Source: Bradyrhizobium rifense (GTDB lineage Bacteria; Pseudomonadota; Alphaproteobacteria; Rhizobiales; Xanthobacteraceae). Taken from it: a DNA stretch of 64,000 bases. The notes below the pieces were generated by a model, which had not been told where the DNA came from, made no database searches, and saw only the letters and a program-made list of their open reading frames with translations. Of this stretch, positions 37,473 through 46,041 are shown one piece after another. The stretch is from contig NZ_VSSS01000067.1 in NCBI RefSeq assembly GCF_008123425.1, positions 62,001 through 126,000 on the forward strand, written 5' to 3'. The position numbers were made by a program, and so were the translations under genes. Every line of letters starts with the position of its first letter. The first letter of the stretch is position 1.

Positions 37473-38366
37473 TTGGCTGCGATCGACTTCGACGTTGAAC
37501 TGAGGCGAGCCGGCGCGCATGCCACCGGCGGCTGGCGGCGCGTGCTGTTTTTGGCGCAGCGGCACGTGCTGGGCGCTGCCGGTCTCGTCATCATGATCGC
37601 GTTCGTGCTCACGGCGATCTTCGCCGACTTCATCGCACGTTACGATCCCCTGAGCGTCGATTCCGCCCACGCACTCTTGCGTCCGAGCCTCGCGCACTGG
37701 ATGGGCACGGATTCCTTCGGCCGCGACGTGTTCAGCCGCATCATCCACGGCGCGCGGATTTCGCTCGCGGTCGGCATCGGCTCGACCGCGCTCGGCGGCT
37801 CGATCGGCGTCATCGTCGGTCTGACCTCCGGCTACCTCTCCGGCTGGGTCGACCTCGTGTTCCAGCGCGTTTCCGACATCCTGCAGGCACTGCCGCTGCT
37901 GGTTCTGGCCCTGATCATGACGGCGGCCCTCGGCCCGTCGCTACCGAATGTCATCCTCGCCATTGCCATTCCGCTGATCCCGACCGTCTCACGCGTCACC
38001 CGCGCCAACACGCTGGCGCTGCGCGAGCAGCCGTTCGTCGAAGCGGCAAAATCGATCGGCATGAGCGAGGTGCGGATCGCACTCTGCCATGTGCTGCCGA
38101 ACACGCTGGCGCCGCTGATCGTGCTCGCGACCGCCCAGCTCGGCTCGACCATTTTGACCGAGGCCTCGCTGTCTTTCCTCGGCCTCGGCATTCCCGAGCC
38201 TTATCCGTCCTGGGGACGCATGCTGTCGGAATCCTCGGCCGAATATGTCCGCACCGCGCCATGGCTGGTGATCTTCCCGGGCATTGCGATTAGCCTCGCC
38301 GTGTTCGGCGCCAATTTGTTCGGTGACGCCTTGCGCGACATCCTCGATCCCCGGCAGCGCGGCTGA
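37473..38366 (+). CDS. Peptide-type ABC transporter permease (DppC-like)
   Basis: 297 residues, TTG start after AGGAG. Extra N-terminal helix, then the DppC core with DPLSVDSAHALLRPSLAHWMGTDSFGRDVFSR and the EAA loop EAAKSIGMSEVRIALCHVLPN. Its stop overlaps the next ATG by one base (TGATG). Confidence 0.95.
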   Translation: MAAIDFDVELRRAGAHATGGWRRVLFLAQRHVLGAAGLVIMIAFVLTAIFADFIARYDPLSVDSAHALLRPSLAHWMGTDSFGRDVFSRIIHGARISLAVGIGSTALGGSIGVIVGLTSGYLSGWVDLVFQRVSDILQALPLLVLALIMTAALGPSLPNVILAIAIPLIPTVSRVTRANTLALREQPFVEAAKSIGMSEVRIALCHVLPNTLAPLIVLATAQLGSTILTEASLSFLGLGIPEPYPSWGRMLSESSAEYVRTAPWLVIFPGIAISLAVFGANLFGDALRDILDPRQRG

Positions 38367-39373
38367 TGGCTGACACCTCCGATCTCGTGCTCGACGTGAA
38401 GAACCTGAAGACGGTGTTCTTCACCAACTCCGGCCTGTTCAAAGCGGTCGACGACGTCTCCTTCACCGTAAGCCGCGGCGAAACGCTGGCGATCGTCGGC
38501 GAATCCGGTTGCGGCAAGAGCGTCACCGCGCTGTCACTGATGCGGCTGGTGCCCGATCCGCCGGGTCGTATCGTCGGTGGCACCGTCACGCTCGAAGACA
38601 CCGATCTGCTGGCGCTGAGCGAGGCCGAGATGCGCAAGATCCGGGGCGATCGCATCTCCATGATCTTCCAGGAGCCGATGACCTCGCTCAACCCGGTGAT
38701 GCGGATCGGCGACCAGATCGTCGAGGCCGTGCGGCTTCACCGGAACTTATCGTCGAGGGAAGCCCAGAACATCGCGGTCGAGATGCTGCGGCTGGTGCGC
38801 ATCCCCGAGCCGGTGCGGCGCGCGCGCGAATATCCGCATCAGCTCTCCGGCGGCATGCGCCAGCGCGCGATGATCGCGATGGCGCTGGCGTGCCGGCCGG
38901 CGCTGCTGATCGCGGACGAGCCAACCACCGCGCTCGACGTCACCATCCAGGCGCAGATTCTGGCGCTGATCCTCGATCTCCAAAAGGAGCTCGGCACCGG
39001 CCTCGTGCTGATCACCCATGACCTCGGCGTGGTTGCGCAGACCGCGCAACGCGTGATCGTGATGTATGCGGGCCGGAAGGTCGAGGAAGCCAGTGTCGAG
39101 GCGTTGTTCGCCGCACCAAAACATCCCTACACGCGTGGCTTGATGGCCTCGATCCCGGCCGTGCCGGCGTCCGGCGTCGCCGCGCCGGAGCGGCTGAACG
39201 AAATTTCCGGCACCGTGCCGTCGCTGGTGCGACTGCCGAAAGGCTGCGCTTTCGCGCCGCGCTGCACCCTCGCGATCAAGCGCTGCGAGGCCGAATATCC
39301 GCCGCTGACCGATTGGGGCGGCGGCCATCTCGCGGCGTGCTGGCGCGCGGCTGAAGTGGCGGAGGTGGCATGA
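38366..39373 (+). CDS. Peptide-type ABC transporter ATP-binding protein (DppD-like)
   Basis: 335 residues. Walker A GESGCGKS, Q-loop MIFQEPMTSLNPVM, signature LSGGMRQRAMIA and Walker B LLIADEPTTALDV. The C-terminal extension has the Cys pattern C-x5-C...C (CAFAPRC, KRC, CW) known from oligopeptide-importer ATPases, where it can bind an iron-sulfur cluster. It forms a heterodimer with the next gene's product. Confidence 0.95.
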   Translation: MADTSDLVLDVKNLKTVFFTNSGLFKAVDDVSFTVSRGETLAIVGESGCGKSVTALSLMRLVPDPPGRIVGGTVTLEDTDLLALSEAEMRKIRGDRISMIFQEPMTSLNPVMRIGDQIVEAVRLHRNLSSREAQNIAVEMLRLVRIPEPVRRAREYPHQLSGGMRQRAMIAMALACRPALLIADEPTTALDVTIQAQILALILDLQKELGTGLVLITHDLGVVAQTAQRVIVMYAGRKVEEASVEALFAAPKHPYTRGLMASIPAVPASGVAAPERLNEISGTVPSLVRLPKGCAFAPRCTLAIKRCEAEYPPLTDWGGGHLAACWRAAEVAEVA

Positions 39374-40356
39374 CGGAGCGACTTCTCGAAGTCACCGACC
39401 TCAAGAAGCATTATCCGGTGCGCGCCGGCGTGCTGCGCCGGCAGGTCGGCACCGTACACTCGGTCGACGGCGTCTCGTTTTCGCTTGGCGCGGGCGAGAC
39501 GCTCGGGCTCGTCGGCGAATCCGGCTGCGGCAAGTCGACCGTGGCGCGCAGTGTGCTGCGGCTGATCGAACCGACCTCGGGTCAGATCCGCCTCGACGGT
39601 GAGGACATCACGCACCTGTCCAAGACGGCGCTGCGCCGGCATCGCCGTTCGATGCAGATCGTATTTCAGGACCCGTTCGCCTCGCTCAACCCGCGCATGA
39701 TAGCGGGCGATATCGTCGGCGAGCCGCTGGCCGTGCATGGCCTCGCAAGCGGCAAGGCGCTGGAGGCGCGCGTCGCAAAACTGTTCGAGCAGGTTGGTCT
39801 CCGGCCCGACCAGATGCGCAATTTTCCGCATCAATTCTCCGGCGGCCAGCGCCAGCGCATCTGCATCGCGCGGGCGCTGGCGCTCGGGCCGCGCCTGATC
39901 GTCTGCGACGAGCCGGTGTCCGCGCTCGATGTCTCGATCCAGGCACAGGTAATCAATCTGCTGATCGACCTGCAGAAGCAGCACGGCTTCTCCTATCTCT
40001 TCATCGCGCACGACCTCGCCGTGGTCGCGCATATCAGCCACCGCGTCGCCGTGATGTATCTCGGCCGGATCGTCGAGATCGCCGACAAGGACGAGCTGTT
40101 CCGCAACCCGCGCCATCCCTACACGCAGGCCCTGCTCGCCTCCGTGCCGATCGCCAATCCGCTGGCGAAGAAGCTCGCGCCACTGGTCGACGGTGACGTG
40201 CCGAGCCCAGTCAATCCGCCGCCCGGCTGCGCGTTTCACACGCGCTGCCGGTTTGCGATGGAGCGGTGCAGGATTGAGCGGCCGGTGCTGATGGATGCAG
40301 GCGACGGGCACCAGGTGGCGTGCTTGCTCAATGACGGGACGGGGCAGAGCCAGTAA
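39370..40356 (+). CDS. Peptide-type ABC transporter ATP-binding protein (DppF-like)
   Basis: 328 residues, overlapping the preceding ATPase gene by 4 bases. Walker A GESGCGKST, signature FSGGQRQRICIARAL, Walker B LIVCDEPVSALDV and the same C-terminal cysteine-rich extension (CAFHTRCRFAMERC). Its last 29 bases overlap the 3' end of the ceramidase-like gene on the opposite strand. Confidence 0.95.
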   Translation: MTERLLEVTDLKKHYPVRAGVLRRQVGTVHSVDGVSFSLGAGETLGLVGESGCGKSTVARSVLRLIEPTSGQIRLDGEDITHLSKTALRRHRRSMQIVFQDPFASLNPRMIAGDIVGEPLAVHGLASGKALEARVAKLFEQVGLRPDQMRNFPHQFSGGQRQRICIARALALGPRLIVCDEPVSALDVSIQAQVINLLIDLQKQHGFSYLFIAHDLAVVAHISHRVAVMYLGRIVEIADKDELFRNPRHPYTQALLASVPIANPLAKKLAPLVDGDVPSPVNPPPGCAFHTRCRFAMERCRIERPVLMDAGDGHQVACLLNDGTGQSQ

Positions 40357-41134
40357 GCCCCAACGCCCGGATTACCGGCCACGCCGCGAGCGCGGCGGAG
40401 AGATGCTTCAGCGTGTGGCCCGAGACAATGTGCCCGGTGGCTTCGAACACGGTCACGTCGCCAAGCTCGAAAAGCTTGGCCAGCACGTAAAAGAATATCA
40501 CGCCACCGAGCGGCACGCCGAGCGCGCCAGCCCGGGGCTTCGTCAACGCCAGTCCCACGGCGAGCGCCATGCCGCCGAACTGCACGACGACCCAAGGCGT
40601 GAGATTCTCGCGCGCCACCCAGGCTGCGAGCAGGCCCGCAATCATCATCAGCACCAGCACCGCCTCGCCTGCGCGCACGCTGATGCGCTCGCTGGCCGCG
40701 ATGCCCAGAAAGCCCGCGAATGCCACGGCCATGCCGAGACGATCGGCCACGAGCCGTTGCGGCATGTCGGGGTCCAGATGGTAGAAGCCTGATCCCAGGC
40801 ACGTGAGGATCAATCCCACGAAAAACCAGCTGGCGCCCACGGGCGCATCATTGCGGCCGCGCAGCCGTTCCGTGCCCCAAACGCCCAGCGCGAGGAAGGC
40901 GAGATTGCTCAGCACATCGCCGGCGTTGGGCACGCCGAGCCAAGAGCGCGTGTCGACGAAATGTGGGATGTGCCACGCGGCAGCGGGCAGTGCGGGCGCG
41001 AGGAGCGCTGCCACTGCGAGGACGAGGAGAGCGCCGAGCAGGTATTTTTCTCGAGCTTGCGGCACGACGAACGAGAGCCGACGGGGCGTTGGTGTGGCAT
41101 CGATCTCTCGGGCGAGATCAGTCGCGGGCAACAT
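40328..41134 (-). CDS. Ceramidase-like (CREST superfamily) seven-helix membrane protein
   Basis: 268 residues from the ATG at 41134, which follows TTGGAGG. About seven membrane helices. It keeps the alkaline-ceramidase ligand set: Ser115-x3-His119 (GSGFYH), Asp131 (VADRLGM) and His240-x3-His244 (SGHTLKH), matching Ser77/His81, Asp92 and His217/His221 of human ACER3 (recalled from its structure). The fit suggests a zinc amide hydrolase acting on a sphingoid or other N-acyl lipid in the membrane; the substrate is unproven. The gene stands alone, under two palindromic operators, and converges on a peptide importer. Confidence 0.85.
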   Translation of the reverse strand: MLPATDLAREIDATPTPRRLSFVVPQAREKYLLGALLVLAVAALLAPALPAAAWHIPHFVDTRSWLGVPNAGDVLSNLAFLALGVWGTERLRGRNDAPVGASWFFVGLILTCLGSGFYHLDPDMPQRLVADRLGMAVAFAGFLGIAASERISVRAGEAVLVLMMIAGLLAAWVARENLTPWVVVQFGGMALAVGLALTKPRAGALGVPLGGVIFFYVLAKLFELGDVTVFEATGHIVSGHTLKHLSAALAAWPVIRALGLTGSAPSRH

Positions 41135-41151
41135 CACGGCCTCCAAATGAA

Positions 41152-41196
41152 TTGAACATCGTTCAACATTCGTAACTCAAAAATGAACGATGTTCA
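41152..41196 (-). promoter_or_regulatory. Double palindromic operator upstream of the ceramidase-like gene
   Basis: Two perfect palindromes of the same design. Site 1 is TTGAACATCGTTCAA (41152-41166). Site 2 is TGAACGATGTTCA (41184-41196). Their centres are 31 bases apart, about three DNA turns, so dimers bound to both would lie on the same face. They stand 18-62 bases before the start codon in a strongly A/T-rich stretch. Sites of this size and symmetry are typical of TetR-family dimers. No TetR-type gene is in the window. Confidence 0.75.
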
Positions 41197-41274
41197 ATTT
41201 AAATCTAACCACGACTCACGAAGACGATATTACATTGAAATATCTAGCTATTTTCTCCAAGCCGCAAGTGCCCG

Positions 41275-41361
41275 TAGGATGGGCAAAGCGAAGCGTGCCC
41301 ACCACTGCATGCCATCGACGCAGGATCGTGGGCACGGCGCTTTGCGCCTTTGCCCACGACA
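41275..41361. repeat. Palindromic repeat, family E copy 2
   Basis: Left end GTAGGATGGGCAAAGCGAAGCGTGCCCACCA in two parts and right end TGGGCACGGCG...TTTGCCCACGAC mirror the copy at 6147-6233. It lies 3' of the biotin carboxylase gene (stop at 41376), between it and the operators of the ceramidase-like gene. Confidence 0.8.
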
Positions 41362-41375
41362 CCGCGTTTGCCGCG

Positions 41376-43352
41376 CTAACCGGCCCCAATCTCCGCGACG
41401 ATCCTGCCTGTGGTCACCTGCTCGCCCTCGGTGACGTCGATCGCCGCGACCACGCCATCGATGCCAGCCTTGTGGACGTGCTCCATCTTCATCGCCTCCA
41501 GCATTAGCACCGGCTGGCCGGCGCTGACGCGGTCACCCGGCTTGACCAGGACGGCGACGACGCGGCCGTTCATGGCGGCGCGGACCTTGCCGTCGCCGCC
41601 ATTGCTTGCGGCGGCCTTCGGCGCGGCGAGGGTTAGATCGGTGACGGCGAGTGGGATGCCGCGGTGCCGGAGGTCAAGCCGATCGCCGTCGCGCAGGAAT
41701 CTTGCGCTGTCCATCACGCCGTCGTGGCGGAAGCGGATGGCGTCAGGATCGAGTTGCTCGATCTCGAATTTGTCCTGCCGACCGACGGTGGCGACGGTGT
41801 AGCTGCCATCGCGCTCACGCGTGACGTCGAGCTCAAGCGCGTGGCCTGCGATCTCGAGTTTCGCAGGCAGCGGGAACGTTGCCGACAAGCTCCGGCCACT
41901 GCGCCACTCAGGCGCACGTGGATTCGTCACGTAGAGCAGCAGGCCCGCCAGCGCCGTATCGAATGCACCGTCCACGCGCGGCGCCAGCAGTTCGTCGCGA
42001 TACGCGCCGACGAACGCCGTCGTCGCCTCACCCCTGGCAAAGCCGGGATGACGCAGGCACGACATCAGGAATGCCTGATTGGTCGTCACGCCAAGCGCGG
42101 TGAGCTGCTCCAGGCCGACGATCAGCCGCCCTCTCGCCTCCTCGCGCGTGGCGCCATGGCTGATCACCTTGGCGATCATGGAATCGTAGAACGGCGGGAT
42201 CTCCGAGCCCGATTGCAGCGCGTGCTCGACGCGGATGCCATCAGGCACCTGCCAGCGCGCCATGCGGCCGGACTGCGGCGTGAAATCCTGCGCGGCATCT
42301 TCCGAGCACAGCCGCACCTCGATGGCGTGGCCTGCAAAACGGATATCCTGCTGCTTCACCGGCAATGGCTCGCCGCGCGCGACGCGCAGTTGCAGCTCGA
42401 CCAGATCGAGCCCGGTAATCGCTTCGGTCACGGGGTGCTCGACCTGGAGCCGCGTATTCATCTCCATGAAGTAGAACTCGCCGCAGGCATCGAGCAAAAA
42501 TTCCAGCGTGCCGGCGCCCTCGTAACGCAGCGCCTTCACGGCGGCGACCGCAACCTCACCCATTTTCGCGCGCAGCTCCGGCGTCACGGCGGGCGATGGC
42601 GCCTCCTCGATCAGCTTCTGGTGCCGCCGCTGCACAGAGCAATCGCGTTCGCCGAGATGGATGGCGTTGCCGTGGCTGTCGCCGAACACCTGGATTTCGA
42701 TGTGGCGGGGATTCTGGATGGCGCGCTCGAGAATGACCGTGGGATCGCCGAACGCGGCCTTCGCTTCCGACCGCGCGCTGCGCAGCGCATCGGCGAAGGA
42801 TGCGGCGTCGGTGACGAGACGCATGCCGCGGCCGCCACCACCGGCAACCGCCTTGATCATCACGGGGAAGCCGATTTTCCTGGCTTCCGCGAGCATCACC
42901 TCGTCGCCCTGGTCGGCACCCTGATAGCCGGGCACGCAGGGCACGCCGGCCTTCTTCATGATCTCCTTGGCGCCGGCCTTGTTGCCCATCGCCTCGATCG
43001 CCTGCGGCGACGGGCCGATGAAGACGAGTCCGGCGTCCTTGCACGCTTGCGCAAACTCCTCATTCTCGGCGAGGAAACCGTAGCCGGGATGGACAGCATC
43101 CGCGCCACTCGCCTTGGCCGCTGCAATGATCGCAGGAATGTTGAGATAGGACTGCGCCGGCAGGGCTTCGCCGATCCGCACCGCCTGATCGGCCTGGCGC
43201 ACATGGAGCGCGTCGCGATCGGCGTCCGAATAGACGGCAACGACACCGAGGCCGAGCTGCCGTGCACTCCGCATCACGCGCAGCGCGATCTCGCCGCGAT
43301 TCGCGACTAGGACTTTGAAGAACGGTCGGTGCTGCACTGATCCGTTCCTCAT
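41376..43352 (-). CDS. Acyl-CoA carboxylase alpha subunit (biotin carboxylase + BCCP)
   Basis: 658 residues from the ATG at 43352 (ATGA overlap with the upstream subunit's stop). Domains: biotin carboxylase (about 8-455: FKVLVANRGEIALRV, GGGGRGMRLV, FMEMNTRLQVEH), a linker BT domain (about 460-580) and a C-terminal biotinyl domain with the EAMKMEH motif and the acceptor Lys622. It resembles 3-methylcrotonyl-/geranyl- and propionyl-CoA carboxylase alpha chains. It acts with the next-upstream carboxyltransferase subunit; the CoA substrate is not certain. Confidence 0.96.
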   Translation of the reverse strand: MRNGSVQHRPFFKVLVANRGEIALRVMRSARQLGLGVVAVYSDADRDALHVRQADQAVRIGEALPAQSYLNIPAIIAAAKASGADAVHPGYGFLAENEEFAQACKDAGLVFIGPSPQAIEAMGNKAGAKEIMKKAGVPCVPGYQGADQGDEVMLAEARKIGFPVMIKAVAGGGGRGMRLVTDAASFADALRSARSEAKAAFGDPTVILERAIQNPRHIEIQVFGDSHGNAIHLGERDCSVQRRHQKLIEEAPSPAVTPELRAKMGEVAVAAVKALRYEGAGTLEFLLDACGEFYFMEMNTRLQVEHPVTEAITGLDLVELQLRVARGEPLPVKQQDIRFAGHAIEVRLCSEDAAQDFTPQSGRMARWQVPDGIRVEHALQSGSEIPPFYDSMIAKVISHGATREEARGRLIVGLEQLTALGVTTNQAFLMSCLRHPGFARGEATTAFVGAYRDELLAPRVDGAFDTALAGLLLYVTNPRAPEWRSGRSLSATFPLPAKLEIAGHALELDVTRERDGSYTVATVGRQDKFEIEQLDPDAIRFRHDGVMDSARFLRDGDRLDLRHRGIPLAVTDLTLAAPKAAASNGGDGKVRAAMNGRVVAVLVKPGDRVSAGQPVLMLEAMKMEHVHKAGIDGVVAAIDVTEGEQVTTGRIVAEIGAG

Positions 43353-44965
43353 GGCCGGGCCACCGAGAATTGCATGCGCTGGGGCGTGCGTGCATCGCCT
43401 TCGCGGCAGATCGCGAGCGCCTCGGACAGCACCGCGCGGGTATCGCGCGGATCGATCACGCCGTCGTCGAGCACGCGCGCGCTGGTCGAGAACACGTCCA
43501 TCTGGCCGTCGAACACGCCGATGATCTGCGCCTTCATGGCGTCGAGCTTTTCTTTCTCGACCGGCTTGCCGCGGCGCGCGGCGGCGGCTTCCGTCACGAT
43601 CGCCATGGTCTCGGCGGCCTGCTCGCCACCCATCACGGCGGTCTTGGCGTTGGGCCAGGAGAAGCAGAAGCGCGGATGGAAGCCGCGCCCGCACATGCCG
43701 TAATTGCCGGCACCGAACGAGGCGCCGCAATAGATCGTGATCTGCGGCACGGTCGCCGAGGTCACCGCCTGGATCATCTTCGAGCCGTGCTTGATCATGC
43801 CGGCTTCTTCATAGGCCTTACCGACCATGTAGCCGGTGGTGTTGTTGAGATAGAGGATCGGCGTGCGGGTCTGGCAGCAGGCCTGGATGAAATGCGTCGC
43901 CTTGTTGGCGCCGGCGGGATCGAGCGGGCCGTTGTTGGTGACGATGCCGATCGCCTGGCCCTCGATGCGGGCACGGCCGCAGACGGTGGCCGGGCCGTAG
44001 TTCGGCGCCATCTCGGTAAAATCGGAATCGTCGATGATGCGCGCGATCACCTGCTTCATGTCGACGGGGCGCTTGTGGTCCATCGGCATGATGCCGAGCA
44101 GCTCGTCCTGATCGTAGCGCGGCGCCTTGAATTGCGACGCCGCCCTGCCCGGCCGCTCCCATTCCAGCGCCGCCATGATCTCACGCGCGATACGCAACGC
44201 GTCGCGATCGTCCTCGGCGAGATAGTCGCCGAGACCGGAGATTTGCGTGTGCATCTCGGCGCCGCCGAGCTCTTCTTCCGTCGCGATCTCGCCGGTCGCG
44301 GCCTTCAGCAGCGGCGGCCCGGCAAGGAAGGCGCGGGTGCGGCCGCGAACCATGACGATGTAGTCAGAGAGGCCGGTCTGGTAGGCGCCGCCTGCGGTCG
44401 ACGAACCATGCGTGACTGTGACGACGGGGAGGCCCGCCGCCGAAAGCCGCGCGAGATTGCGAAAGATGTTGCCGCCGCGGACAAAATCCTCGACGCGATA
44501 GCGCAAGAGATTGGCGCCGGCGCTTTCGACAAGCTGCACGTAAGGCAGCTTGTTCTCCAGCGCGAGCTCCTGCACCCGCAGCGTCTTGTCGAGGCCGTAA
44601 GGCTGGAGCGCGCCGGCATCGATGCCGGCATCGTTGGCGCTGACCATGCAGCGGATACCCGACACGAAGCCGATGCCGGCAATGACGCCGCCGCCGGGCA
44701 CGCTCTTATTCGCATCCGGCACGTCGAACATGTAGCCGGCGAGCGTCGACAGCTCGATGAAGGGCGCACCGGGATCGAGCACCAGCGCGACGCGCTCGCG
44801 CGGCAGCAGCTGGCCGCGCTTGTGGAAGCGATCCTTTGCCGCCGCTGACGCCGCGCGCGTGCGTTCTTCCAGCGCGCGCATGCGGTCGATCAGCGCGAGC
44901 ATGCCGTCACGGTTGGCGTGGTAGGCAGCGCTGCCGGGGGAGATGGTGTTTTCGAGAATGGACAT
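43349..44965 (-). CDS. Acyl-CoA carboxylase beta subunit (carboxyltransferase)
   Basis: 538 residues with N- and C-terminal crotonase-fold carboxyltransferase halves. The segments GGSFGAGNYGMCGRGFHPRF-like (CGASFGAGNYGMCGRG) and FSWPNAKTAVMGGEQAA fit the methylcrotonyl-CoA carboxylase-type beta subunit (MccB/LiuB/AtuC group). GGTAGGAT lies before the ATG. It is translated together with the alpha subunit (4-base overlap). Leucine or isoprenoid-acid breakdown is plausible but unproven; there is no neighbouring isovaleryl-CoA dehydrogenase or methylglutaconyl-CoA hydratase. Confidence 0.95.
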   Translation of the reverse strand: MSILENTISPGSAAYHANRDGMLALIDRMRALEERTRAASAAAKDRFHKRGQLLPRERVALVLDPGAPFIELSTLAGYMFDVPDANKSVPGGGVIAGIGFVSGIRCMVSANDAGIDAGALQPYGLDKTLRVQELALENKLPYVQLVESAGANLLRYRVEDFVRGGNIFRNLARLSAAGLPVVTVTHGSSTAGGAYQTGLSDYIVMVRGRTRAFLAGPPLLKAATGEIATEEELGGAEMHTQISGLGDYLAEDDRDALRIAREIMAALEWERPGRAASQFKAPRYDQDELLGIMPMDHKRPVDMKQVIARIIDDSDFTEMAPNYGPATVCGRARIEGQAIGIVTNNGPLDPAGANKATHFIQACCQTRTPILYLNNTTGYMVGKAYEEAGMIKHGSKMIQAVTSATVPQITIYCGASFGAGNYGMCGRGFHPRFCFSWPNAKTAVMGGEQAAETMAIVTEAAAARRGKPVEKEKLDAMKAQIIGVFDGQMDVFSTSARVLDDGVIDPRDTRAVLSEALAICREGDARTPQRMQFSVARP

Positions 44966-44979
44966 GACTCTATCCTACC

Positions 44980-45065
44980 CGTCATTGCGAGGAGCAAAGC
45001 GACGAAGCAATCCAGTCTGTTGCCGCGGATGCACTCTGGATTGCTTCGCTTCGCTCGCAATGACG
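44980..45065. repeat. Palindromic repeat, family B copy 2
   Basis: Ends CGTCATTGCGAGG and CTCGCAATGACG, inner arms GAAGCAATCCAG / CTGGATTGCTTC, the same as 2135-2221. It sits between the BKACE gene and the carboxylase beta subunit, both on the minus strand. Confidence 0.85.
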
Positions 45066-45078
45066 GCTGGGGCTACGT

Positions 45079-45945
45079 TCAGCGATTCGTCCCAAAGATC
45101 TTTCGCGCTTCGGCGGGGCTTGCGATCTCGCGGCCGGCGCGACGGGCGCAGGCGGCGATGGCCTCGATCAGCTGGCCGTTCGACGTCACCTTCTTGCCGT
45201 CGGCGAGATAGAAGGCGTCCTCGAGGCCAGTGCGCAGATGTCCGCCAAGCTCGGCGCAGCGTTGGTGCAGCGGCCAGATCTCCTCGCGGCCGATCGCAGT
45301 GACCTGAAAATGCGCTTCGGGACGCTTCAGCTTGATCAGGATCGGCAACAGATCGGGATCCGACGGCATCCCCGAAGCGACGCCCATCACGAAGTTATAC
45401 TCGAGCGGGCCCTTGTACATGCCGACCTGGTGGTACATGCCGACGCAGCGGACGATGCCGACGTCAAAACATTCGAACTCGGGGATGGTGCCGACCGCGT
45501 TCATGACGTCGAGATAGTCCTTCACCTTCTCGACCGCGTTATCGAACATCATCGGCGGCCAAGCCCAAGAGTTGTCGGCCTTGACCTTCAGGTAGTTCAG
45601 CGAGCCGGCGTTGCAGGCGGCGATCTCGGGCCTGGTCTCGCGGATGCAATCCAGCGCGCCGGAGTAGTTCGGCCCGGAGACGCCCGAGGTGTGATTGATG
45701 ATGACGCCGGGGCAGGCTTCACGGATCGCCTGCTGGATCTCCTTGCTGACGGCAACCTCCCAGGACGGCAGATGCCCCTTGTTCGGCGCCTGCTGACGCA
45801 GATGGATGTGCATGATGGACGCACCCGCATCGAACGCAGCCTTGGCCTCGCGCGCCATCTGCTCGGGCGTCACAGGCACGTTGTGCTGCTTCGGGTCGGT
45901 GAGCACGCCGTTCAGCGCGCAGGTGATGACGGCCTTGTCGCTCAT
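45079..45945 (-). CDS. BKACE family beta-keto acid cleavage enzyme (DUF849)
   Basis: 288 residues from the ATG at 45945. A TIM-barrel with His46-x-His48 (IMHIHLR) and Glu242 (TGLED), the zinc ligands of the 3-keto-5-aminohexanoate cleavage enzyme (Kce). Members react a beta-keto acid with acetyl-CoA to give acetoacetate and a new CoA ester. The substrate subgroup cannot be told from sequence. It lies upstream of the acyl-CoA carboxylase genes on the same strand, with a repeat in between, and downstream of an AraC regulator. Confidence 0.92.
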   Translation of the reverse strand: MSDKAVITCALNGVLTDPKQHNVPVTPEQMAREAKAAFDAGASIMHIHLRQQAPNKGHLPSWEVAVSKEIQQAIREACPGVIINHTSGVSGPNYSGALDCIRETRPEIAACNAGSLNYLKVKADNSWAWPPMMFDNAVEKVKDYLDVMNAVGTIPEFECFDVGIVRCVGMYHQVGMYKGPLEYNFVMGVASGMPSDPDLLPILIKLKRPEAHFQVTAIGREEIWPLHQRCAELGGHLRTGLEDAFYLADGKKVTSNGQLIEAIAACARRAGREIASPAEARKIFGTNR

Positions 45946-46041
45946 ACCACAGATGTCTCGCACGTTGAGAATTCAACGGTAGCGATCATGTGATGCGCGG
46001 CATGCGGCTTCTTGCGCGGAGAAGCTGGAAAACGAGATGCC

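Noticed and set aside
36009..37748. 579-codon open frame antisense to the peptide importer genes
   Set aside because: Spans two clearly real genes on the other strand and the gap between them; no recognisable fold or ribosome-binding site.
41664..43310. 548- and 492-codon frames antisense to the carboxylase subunits (the second at 43370-44848)
   Set aside because: Both are exact shadows of highly conserved enzymes and have histidine/arginine-rich, domain-free translations.
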